Source: Betaproteobacteria bacterium UBA6910 (lineage in GTDB: Bacteria > Pseudomonadota > Gammaproteobacteria > Burkholderiales > UBA6910). Taken from it: DNA of 11,807 bases. A model generated the notes under the pieces. That model was not told where the DNA came from and searched no databases. It worked only from the letters and a program-made list of their open reading frames with translations. Location: NCBI GenBank assembly GCA_002451065.1, contig DKBC01000127.1:307-12113 (forward strand). Reading direction: 5' to 3'. The translations under genes and the position numbers were made by a program. Below are positions 1-5,244 of this stretch, piece by piece (the first letter of the stretch is position 1; every line of letters begins with the position of its first letter).

Positions 1-25
1 CCAGCCTACCGGGAGCACCACCTAG

Positions 26-406
26 TTGACCGGAGCGCTGCGCAAGATCCGAAGCCAAGGGCCGGACCTGTTTTCCACCGGCTCACCCAAGGTCCATGCC
101 GGCGAAACCTGGGCCAAGAAGATCAGGGACGGTACCCGGCTTTATCTCGTCCTCGACACCGACGGCACCGGCTGGGTAAAGCTGCAGAACATTGACACGC
201 CGAGCAGCGTGTTCGAAACCACCGCCGACAAGATCATCTCCTCCGGCTACTACCTCGTCAGCCAGCAGCCCTACGTGGACCTCGGGCGCCACAAGCGCGG
301 CAAGACTTCCCTCAAACCCAGGCGCTGTCCCCGCACCGTGGATTTCCTGGAAGGGCGTCCCGACTGCGAGCCTCCTTTACTCGCCGGAGCCGCCGCCGAC
401 GATTGA
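26..406 (+). CDS. Small uncharacterised protein (126 aa)
   Basis: I do not recognise the family. The frame is opened by TTG at 26 directly after an in-frame TAG (23-25); a GGGAG at 11-15 lies 10 nt upstream, so this start is plausible, although the gene could also be the tail of an interrupted longer gene. Third positions are strongly G/C to the end, which argues for real coding. The middle (about residues 25-85) looks folded, with alternating hydrophobic strands and a V-L-D-T-D-G-T-G-W-V-K stretch; the tail is basic, then Ala/Asp-rich. No signal peptide or membrane segment is seen. Its stop overlaps the start of the Ap4A phosphorylase gene by 4 bp (TTGA), which suggests translational coupling and a shared operon. 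Confidence 0.5.
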   Translation: MTGALRKIRSQGPDLFSTGSPKVHAGETWAKKIRDGTRLYLVLDTDGTGWVKLQNIDTPSSVFETTADKIISSGYYLVSQQPYVDLGRHKRGKTSLKPRRCPRTVDFLEGRPDCEPPLLAGAAADD

Positions 407-1293
407 TCCAGCCCGGCACCCTCTGGGATACTCTGGTCGAACGCACCCGTGCCGCCCAGGAGTGTCGCGCGTTGCGGCCGATCGAGACCACCCAACGGTT
501 CATCGAAGACGGGGGCGTGCGCTTCGTACTGCGGCAGGTTTCCAGCCTGGCGCACAAGGCCCGGGACAAGGCTGCCCGCAGCGCGGAGCCGGCCAATCCG
601 TTTCTGCCTTACGAGGAGCCGCTGTTCGTCGCGGACATCTCGGAATCCCACGTTGCGCTCCTCAACAAGTTCAATGTCATCGCGCACCATCTGCTGATCG
701 TCACCCGCCGCTTCGAGGATCAGGAATTGATCCTCGATGTTCGGGACTTCCAGGCACTCTGGACCTGCATGGCGGAATTCGATGCCCTTGGCTTCTACAA
801 CGGAGGCACCCCCGCCGGCGCCAGCCAGCCCCACAAGCATCTGCAGATGGTGCCGCTTCCCATGGCACCCCCGGCGCCGGGCCTACCCATGGAGGCGTTG
901 CTGCGGAACACGCAAGAGCCGGGAATCAACACCGTTCCGGGTCTGCCCTTCGCTCACGCTTTCTGCCGGCTTCCCCGTGGAATTGAACGCAATCCGACCG
1001 CGGCCGCGGCGTTCAGTGAAGTCCGTTATCTCGAGCTATTGACGACCGCGGGTATACCGCCAACCCCAGCCCCGGAAGGGCCACGCCAGTCCGCGCCCTA
1101 CAACCTCCTGCTGACCCGCGACTGGATGCTGCTGGTGCCCAGGAGCCGTGAACACTTTGAGCGTGTCTCGGTGAACGCCCTCGCCTACGCCGGGTCTCTT
1201 TTCGTGCGCGACGATGCCCAGATGGGGCGCGTTGTTCGCGCCGGCCCCATGCGAGTCCTGGCGGCCGTCGGGATGCCCGGCAAAAGCGGTTAG
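403..1293 (+). CDS. ATP adenylyltransferase / Ap4A phosphorylase (HIT-like superfamily)
   Basis: Predicted cytosolic enzyme that phosphorolyses diadenosine tetraphosphate to ATP and ADP (COG4360, yeast Apa1/Apa2 type), keeping the alarmone Ap4A low. The 296-residue protein has the family layout: an N-terminal part that reads W-D-T-L-V-E-R-T, a central N-P-F-L-P-Y-E region, an N-G-G-T loop, and the catalytic H-x-H-x-Q motif at H144-x-H146-x-Q148 inside S-Q-P-H-K-H-L-Q. The C-terminal half holds Y-N-L-L-L-T-R and W-M-L-L-V-P-R, both typical of the family. Start TTG at 403 is chosen because the translation then begins just before the conserved N-terminal region; no ATG lies nearby. It overlaps the upstream small gene by 4 bp and ends 9 bp before the DUF4105 gene. 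The family call is firm; substrate preference is inferred. Confidence 0.9.
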   Translation: MIQPGTLWDTLVERTRAAQECRALRPIETTQRFIEDGGVRFVLRQVSSLAHKARDKAARSAEPANPFLPYEEPLFVADISESHVALLNKFNVIAHHLLIVTRRFEDQELILDVRDFQALWTCMAEFDALGFYNGGTPAGASQPHKHLQMVPLPMAPPAPGLPMEALLRNTQEPGINTVPGLPFAHAFCRLPRGIERNPTAAAAFSEVRYLELLTTAGIPPTPAPEGPRQSAPYNLLLTRDWMLLVPRSREHFERVSVNALAYAGSLFVRDDAQMGRVVRAGPMRVLAAVGMPGKSG

Positions 1294-1302
1294 AATTCCT
1301 CC

Positions 1303-2313
1303 ATGCCGCTCCTCAAGCTCGGCGCTGGATTGACCCGTGCGCTCCTCTGGCTGGTGCTGCTGGCGGCCATAGCCTGGGGCGCGGCAGCGCTTTGGATCGA
1401 CGGTCCGTCATCGCGCCTGCTCGCCGGAATCATGGCCGCCGCCTACGTCGCGTTGAGCCTCGCCCTGGTGATACGGATCCGGGTTTTCCGCGGCGGGATG
1501 CTGGCAGCCCTGGTCCCGTTCGCGGCAGTGCTCGCCTGGTGGCTCTCGATCCCGGCCAGCAACCAGCGTGACTGGCTGCCGGACGTCGCCCGGCCGCCCT
1601 ACGCGGAAATCAACGGCAGCCAGGTGACCCTGCACAACGTCCGCAATTTCGCCTATCGCGCCAGCGACACCGATTTCGAGGAGCGCTGGGAGACCCGCAG
1701 CTACGACCTGGACCGCATCGTGGGCGTGGACCTTTTCCTGTCCTTCTGGGGACCCACCCTCATCGCCCACACCATCATGAGCTGGGAGTTCGCCGACGGC
1801 TCCCATCTGGCGGTCTCCATCGAGACCCGCAAGGAGAAGGGGGAGGAATACTCGGCAGTGCTGGGTTTCTTCCGCCAGTTCGAGCTTTACTATGTGGTGG
1901 CCGACGAGCGGGACGTCATCGGCGTGCGCACCAATCACCGGGGCGAGCAAGTATTCCTCTACCGGCTGCGCATGCCCGCGCAGCGTGGCCGGGCGCTGCT
2001 GGTGCACTACCTGGAGGAGGCCAACCGGCTCTCCCGCCAGCCCGCGTGGTACAACGCCCTCACCCACAGCTGCACCACCACCATCGAGCAGAACGTCAAG
2101 GCCATCGGCGTTAACATGGCCTTTGACTGGCGGATTCTGGCCAATGGCCGCCTCGACGAACTGCTCTATGAGCGGGGCGCCATCAATAACACCCTACCGC
2201 TCCCGGACCTGCGCAGCCGCAGCAACGTCACCGACAGGGCCAGGGCAGCCGGCGCGAGTCCCGACTTTTCCCACTTGATCCGGGAGGGGCTGCCGCCCCG
2301 CCCTCCGCGCTAG
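1303..2313 (+). CDS. DUF4105 (Lnb N-terminal periplasmic domain) membrane protein
   Basis: Inner-membrane protein of 336 residues. Three hydrophobic segments come first, at roughly residues 9-31, 39-59 and 64-84, followed by a soluble domain that matches DUF4105, the domain named after the N-terminal part of lacto-N-biosidase. Visible family features are the A-E-I-N-G-S / N-V-R-N-F-x-Y entry region (about 100-120), a W-E-x-R-x-Y-D-L-D block, S-x-W-G...H-T-I-M-S-W-E-F, a G-E-x-Y-S stretch, and a Cys in T-H-S-C-T at C257, where the family usually has an N-C-T type motif. The biochemical role of the domain is unknown to me. Start ATG at 1303 has only a weak ribosome site, as expected for a gene 9 bp behind the Ap4A phosphorylase in one transcript. 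The gene ends tail to tail with glbO. Confidence 0.85.
   Translation: MPLLKLGAGLTRALLWLVLLAAIAWGAAALWIDGPSSRLLAGIMAAAYVALSLALVIRIRVFRGGMLAALVPFAAVLAWWLSIPASNQRDWLPDVARPPYAEINGSQVTLHNVRNFAYRASDTDFEERWETRSYDLDRIVGVDLFLSFWGPTLIAHTIMSWEFADGSHLAVSIETRKEKGEEYSAVLGFFRQFELYYVVADERDVIGVRTNHRGEQVFLYRLRMPAQRGRALLVHYLEEANRLSRQPAWYNALTHSCTTTIEQNVKAIGVNMAFDWRILANGRLDELLYERGAINNTLPLPDLRSRSNVTDRARAAGASPDFSHLIREGLPPRPPR
2310..2313. other. Shared CTAG: overlapping stop codons of convergent genes
   Basis: The palindrome CTAG supplies TAG to the plus-strand DUF4105 gene (2311-2313) and TAG to the minus-strand glbO (2312-2310). The two genes therefore overlap by 4 bp and no room is left for an intergenic terminator. 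Confidence 0.95.
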
Positions 2314-2714
2314 CCGCCAGCATCCGGCCGGTTTCGCATGTGGTCGGCCAGGCCGGCCAGTGCCCCAAACAGCCGTTCCCGGATCGCCGAGTCCTGCACC
2401 ACCTCCTCCAGTGCCCGGTGCATGCACATCAGCCACTGGTCCCGTTCGGCGGCGCCAATAGGGAACGGCAGGTGGCGCCGGCGCAGGAAAACCGGGCCGT
2501 GCCTTTGCTCGAACAGGGGCGGCCCGCCTAGCCAGCCGCAAAAGAACTCGAACAGCTTCTGCTCGCTGCTGGAGAGGTCCGCGGGATGCAGCTTGCGAAT
2601 GCCGTAGGCCTCCGGCAGCTCGTCCATCAGGCTGTAGAAGCGTTGGACCAGGCGGCGCACTGCGGGCTCGCCACCGATCAGGTCATAGGGAGACTTCGGG
2701 CCCGGGTCAGGCAC
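2310..2714 (-). CDS. glbO: Group II truncated haemoglobin (trHbO)
   Basis: Haem protein of 134 residues with the 2-over-2 globin fold of group II truncated haemoglobins, which bind O2 and react with NO or peroxides in the cytosol. Residues seen: Tyr27 at B10 (R-F-Y), His43 where the CD1 residue should fall (L-H-P), the G-W-L-G-G-P turn at 60-65, the proximal His81 at F8 in R-R-R-H-L-P-F, and Trp94 at G8 (D-Q-W-L). These are diagnostic for the group. The start is GTG at 2714, 4 nt after the stop of the arsC-like gene, so the pair is almost certainly co-transcribed and probably coupled. The physiological ligand cannot be told from sequence. Confidence 0.93.
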   Translation of the reverse strand: MPDPGPKSPYDLIGGEPAVRRLVQRFYSLMDELPEAYGIRKLHPADLSSSEQKLFEFFCGWLGGPPLFEQRHGPVFLRRRHLPFPIGAAERDQWLMCMHRALEEVVQDSAIRERLFGALAGLADHMRNRPDAGG

Positions 2715-2718
2715 GCGT

Positions 2719-3072
2719 CTAATCCAGGAGCTCGAGAATCTTTTCCGGCGGGCGGCACACCACCGCGTGCTGGCCCTTCACCACAATGGGCCGCTCCATG
2801 AGGATCGGGCTCTCGACCAGGGCCTTGAGGGACTGCTCATCCGTCAGCGTCCTGCCCTTGTACTTTTCCTTGTAGACATCCTCGCCGGTGCGCAGAATCT
2901 CGGCCGGCTTCAAACCCAGCTTCCTGAGCAGCGCCCGGAGCTCTGCTTCGGTCAGCGGTGTCCTCAGGTACTCGATGACCTCCGGCTCGATCCCGCGCTC
3001 CGTCAGCAATGCCAGGGCCTGCCGGCTCTTGGAGCAGCGGGGGTTGTGATAGATGGTTAACCTCGTTGACAT
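2719..3072 (-). CDS. arsC: ArsC-family reductase (YfgD-like, glutaredoxin-type arsenate reductase family)
   Basis: Thioredoxin-fold protein of 117 residues, the usual length for the family. The N-terminal motif I-Y-H-N-P-R-C-S-K-S-R carries the single nucleophilic Cys13. Arg61, Arg94 (M-E-R-P-I-V) and Arg107 (C-R-P-P-E) sit where the three anion-binding arginines of E. coli ArsC lie. That complete set is compatible with arsenate reduction coupled to glutathione and glutaredoxin. However, the overall sequence resembles the chromosomal YfgD branch, and no arsenic regulator or efflux gene is nearby, so a housekeeping thiol role is equally possible. Start ATG at 3072 is preceded by a GGGA about 9 nt upstream. 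It heads a two-gene operon with glbO. Confidence 0.88.
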   Translation of the reverse strand: MSTRLTIYHNPRCSKSRQALALLTERGIEPEVIEYLRTPLTEAELRALLRKLGLKPAEILRTGEDVYKEKYKGRTLTDEQSLKALVESPILMERPIVVKGQHAVVCRPPEKILELLD

Positions 3073-3226
3073 GCGAGATTTCCCGTTCGTTTATGCTGCG
3101 GTGCAAATGCAATTATGCGGCACTTCCCGGCCCCGTCGCGCCACCGCGTGGATTTTACATCCGGTCCGGAAAAACCTTGCTGCTCCAAAGTAATGCGATC
3201 GTCCTATGCTATATTCCACATGGCGG

Positions 3227-3252
3227 CGGAGCCCTCCGAAGCATATGCTCCG
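3227..3252 (+). repeat. Hairpin CGGAGC/GCTCCG with embedded palindrome AGCATATGCT
   Basis: CGGAGC at 3227-3232 pairs with GCTCCG at 3247-3252 (6-bp stem, 14-nt loop). The perfect 10-bp palindrome AGCATATGCT occupies 3240-3249. The site lies in an AT-richer stretch just upstream of the small ORF at 3276. It could be an operator or leader structure; nothing proves either. Confidence 0.3.
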
Positions 3253-3275
3253 TGGGGAAAGGGGTGCAGCAGCGC

Positions 3276-3599
3276 ATGTCTTCGCATAACAGCTCAACCA
3301 AGAACAACATCAGGCCCGCGGCACACGCGAAACAGTCACGGGATGTCGCCAATCCCGTCGCCTCCGCCCAGTCCTTACGCCTCGACGTGGAGGAGGGCGC
3401 CACCCGCGCAATTAACGGGCACCTAACGGGCAAGCGCAGCCGGCGGGTATCGGCTGGCGCCGTTCCTGGCAGCACCAAGACTCCACTCCTTCGGATCATC
3501 GCAGCCTCTGGGATCTCGAGCGCCGCGGTCCGCTGCGTTCAGAGGTTGGCCAACATTGTCCTGGCGAAGAGGCCGACCGACCTATTTTCTGGCGTGTGA
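3276..3599 (+). CDS. Doubtful small ORF (107 aa)
   Basis: An ATG at 3276 with a purine-rich AAAGGGG at 3258-3264 (11-nt spacing) opens 107 codons ending in TGA. The product is basic, rich in Ser, Ala and Arg, without a recognisable domain; residues 68-98 (L-L-R-I-I-A-A-S-G through V-L-A-K-R) might form an amphipathic helix. Third-position G/C bias is clearly weaker than in the neighbouring genes, so this may be a chance reading frame or a decayed gene. It is reported only because it is the best candidate in an otherwise empty stretch. Confidence 0.22.
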   Translation: MSSHNSSTKNNIRPAAHAKQSRDVANPVASAQSLRLDVEEGATRAINGHLTGKRSRRVSAGAVPGSTKTPLLRIIAASGISSAAVRCVQRLANIVLAKRPTDLFSGV

Positions 3600-3643
3600 G
3601 GCAACGTGGCAACGCGAGACGTGTACGACCTATCTATTGAATG

Positions 3644-3713
3644 TCCGGAGGGACCGCCGGCCAAATCCGGACTGGCCGGGGTGAATCCGGAATCATCGAA
3701 TCCAAACCGGCGG
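3644..3713. repeat. TCCGGA repeats and inverted repeats, possible mobile-element end
   Basis: TCCGGA occurs at 3644-3649, 3666-3671 and 3686-3691, at 22- and 20-bp intervals; the last two are extended to AATCCGGA. CCGGCCA (3657-3663) and TGGCCGG (3673-3679) form a perfect 7-bp inverted repeat around the middle copy, and CCGCCGG (3654-3660) is inverted at 3707-3713. Arrays of about 20-bp spaced terminal repeats are typical of some insertion-sequence ends (for example the IS21 family), but no transposase fragment is adjacent. Confidence 0.3.
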
Positions 3714-3786
3714 AGACCGGCGATGACGGGTCTTGAGCAACCGCGGGGACTGCGTCCTCTGGATGCGTACTCCTTGAGGCGCGGTC

Positions 3787-3816
3787 TTGCCGACATCGCC
3801 ACGGGCACGGGATACA
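3787..3816 (+). promoter_or_regulatory. Candidate sigma70 promoter of the TPR-patatin cluster
   Basis: TTGCCG (3787-3792) and GATACA (3811-3816) are separated by 18 bp and lie about 40 bp before the chosen start at 3854. The -35 matches 4 of 6 consensus bases and the -10 matches 3 of 6, so this is weak support resting mainly on position. Confidence 0.22.
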
Positions 3817-3837
3817 GCAAGTCCATGAAAGGAACAT

Positions 3838-3845
3838 GGGGGAAG
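3838..3845 (+). promoter_or_regulatory. Ribosome binding site deciding the start at 3854
   Basis: The purine run GGGGGAAG ends 8 nt before ATG 3854. The alternative ATG at 3836 has its AGGA only 2 nt upstream, too close to work well, and would add six residues before the conserved N-terminal strand. The 3854 start is therefore preferred. Confidence 0.55.
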
Positions 3846-3853
3846 ACCCCGCG

Positions 3854-5188
3854 ATGACCCTTCCCCTCTGCTTCGTCCTCATGCCCTTCGGCCGCAAGCC
3901 CGGCGCGGGGGGCGCCATGATCGATTTCGACGCCGTGTACTCGGGGCTCATCGCGCCCGCGGTCACGGCAGCGGGGATGGAGCCAATTCGCGCCGACCAG
4001 GAGCTGACCGGCGGCATCATCCACAAGCCCATGTTCGAGCGGCTGATCCTGTGCGAATTCGCGGTGGCGGACCTCACCACCGCCAACGCCAACGTGTTTT
4101 ATGAATTGGGGCTGCGCCACGCCGTGCGGCCCGCCTCCACCCAGCTCATCTTCGCCGAAGGCACCGGGCAGCTTCCGTTCGACGTGGCGCTACTGCGGGC
4201 GCTGCCCTACAAGCTCGGCGCCGACGGCAGGCCCTCCAATGCGGCGGCGGATTCGGCCGCCATCGCGGCGCGGCTCAAGGAAGCGCGGGACCTGCCCACC
4301 GACAGCCCGGTGTTCCAGCTGGTGGAAGGCTTTCCCGATGTCGCCCGGCTCAAGACCGACGTCTTCCGTGATCGGGTGAAGTACCGGGAGGAGGTCAAGA
4401 CAAAGCTGGCTGCGGCGCGGAAGCAGGGCGCCGAAGCGGTGCGGGCAGTGGAAGCCTCCCTCGGCAATGTCTCCGACCAGGAGGCCGGCGTGGTGATCGA
4501 CCTCTTTCTCTCCTTCCGGGCGGTGAAGGCGTGGAAGGACATGATCGCCCTGGTGCCCAAGATGTCGCCACCCCTCGCTCGCAGCGTCATGGTCCAGGAG
4601 CAGCTTGGCCTCGCCCTCAACCGCGACGGCCAGGGCGACGAAGCGGAGCGTGCGCTGCTTGCGGTGATCGAAAAGCAGGGGCCGAGCAGCGAGACCTACG
4701 GAATCCTCGGGCGGGTATACAAGGACCGCTGGGAGGCGGCGCTCAAGGCCGGCGACACTTTCCTTGCCGAGGGGCAGCTGGATAACGCCATCGACGCCTA
4801 CCTGAAAGGGTTCGAGGCCGACTGGCGGGACGCCTATCCCGGCATCAACGCGGTCACCCTGATGGAACTGAAGGAACCGCCCGACCCGCGGCGCGAGAAG
4901 CTGATCCCGGTGGTGGCCTACGCCGCCGAACGGCGCATCGCCGCCGGCAAGCCAGACTACTGGGACTACGCGACCCTGCTCGAGCTGGCGGTGCTCGGCA
5001 AGCAAAAGGCGGAAGCCGCCGCCGCCCTGGGCAAAGCCCTCGCCGCGGTGCGCGAGGTGTGGGAGCCGGAGACCACGGCGCGTAACCTCCGCCTGATACG
5101 AGAGGCGCGGGAGCGCCGTGGGGACGCGGTGCCGTGGGCGGGCGAGGTGGAGCAGGCGCTTTCGAAGCGGGCGGCGGCGACGGGCTGA
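3854..5188 (+). CDS. Deoxyribosyltransferase/TIR-like domain fused to TPR scaffold (DUF4071, MAP3K TRAFs-binding family)
   Basis: Cytosolic two-domain protein of 444 residues. Residues 5-120 form a Rossmannoid domain of the nucleoside 2-deoxyribosyltransferase-like group. Visible features are strand F-V-L-M-P-F-G (7-13), I-R-A-D (45-48), G-G-I-I-H-K-P-M-F (53-61) and the signature A-D-L-T-x-A-N-x-N-V-F-Y-E-L-G (72-86). Asp73, Asn78, Asn80 and Glu84 are the likely active-site residues, Glu84 being placed like the catalytic Glu of these N-glycoside-cleaving enzymes. Residues about 155-440 are helical repeats of the family shared with animal ASK kinases, with motifs E280-T...G-R-V-Y-K-x-R-W293 and D326-A-Y-P-G-I-N-A333. 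Related TPR scaffolds have been predicted to recognise NAD-derived signals in bacterial immunity. The next gene, 56 bp downstream, carries a homologous repeat region fused to a lipase. The role as signal generator or sensor is inferred. Confidence 0.82.
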   Translation: MTLPLCFVLMPFGRKPGAGGAMIDFDAVYSGLIAPAVTAAGMEPIRADQELTGGIIHKPMFERLILCEFAVADLTTANANVFYELGLRHAVRPASTQLIFAEGTGQLPFDVALLRALPYKLGADGRPSNAAADSAAIAARLKEARDLPTDSPVFQLVEGFPDVARLKTDVFRDRVKYREEVKTKLAAARKQGAEAVRAVEASLGNVSDQEAGVVIDLFLSFRAVKAWKDMIALVPKMSPPLARSVMVQEQLGLALNRDGQGDEAERALLAVIEKQGPSSETYGILGRVYKDRWEAALKAGDTFLAEGQLDNAIDAYLKGFEADWRDAYPGINAVTLMELKEPPDPRREKLIPVVAYAAERRIAAGKPDYWDYATLLELAVLGKQKAEAAAALGKALAAVREVWEPETTARNLRLIREARERRGDAVPWAGEVEQALSKRAAATG

Positions 5189-5234
5189 TCGGGGGAGCTG
5201 AGTCGGCCATAGCGGCACCCAATCGAAATATCAC

Positions 5235-5241
5235 GGAGGGG
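5235..5241 (+). promoter_or_regulatory. Strong ribosome binding site deciding the patatin start at 5245
   Basis: GGAGGGG lies just upstream of ATG 5245, with the GGAGG core 5 nt from the start. The same frame is open back to an ATG at 5134, but that ATG lies inside the preceding gene and lacks such a site. Its extra 37 residues read like out-of-frame Gly/Ala/Glu sequence. Confidence 0.75.
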
Positions 5242-5244
5242 ACC

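Larger units (their letters stand above)
3073..3853. other. Long intergenic region between arsC and the TPR-patatin cluster
   Basis: About 780 bp with no well-supported gene. It must hold the promoter of arsC-glbO (reading left) and probably that of the cluster on the right. It is less GC-rich in 3150-3300 than the flanks, a composition step consistent with an insertion boundary. It contains one weak small ORF (3276-3599), a hairpin and palindrome at 3227-3252, a perfect dyad GTTGGCCAAC at 3545-3554, and a group of TCCGGA repeats with an inverted repeat around 3644-3713. No tRNA, attachment-site duplication or recognisable transposase fragment is evident to me. Confidence 0.6.

Noticed and set aside
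192..986. 264-codon plus-strand frame spanning the small unknown gene and the Ap4A phosphorylase gene
   Set aside because: The product is Arg/Pro/Ser-rich and has no family resemblance, while the overlapping frame carries the Ap4A phosphorylase motifs.
3177..3215. TTGCTG with TATGCT or TATATT as a promoter
   Set aside because: The spacers would be 22 or 27 bp, outside the workable range for sigma70.
3412..3432. Direct repeat TAACGGGCA (two copies about 12 bp apart)
   Set aside because: There are only two short copies inside a doubtful frame, with no symmetry or further copies, so chance is likely.
3606..3857. 83-codon plus-strand frame starting at GTG
   Set aside because: There is no ribosome site, no domain, and it runs through the repeat block and into the next gene's start; coding bias is unconvincing.
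4190..5218. 342-codon open frame on the minus strand
   Set aside because: It is antisense to the TPR-scaffold gene, has no recognisable motif, and shows the base pattern expected of a shadow frame.
5134..5244. Upstream start for the patatin gene
   Set aside because: The ATG at 5134 lies inside the previous gene and lacks a ribosome site; ATG 5245 has GGAGGGG at the right distance.
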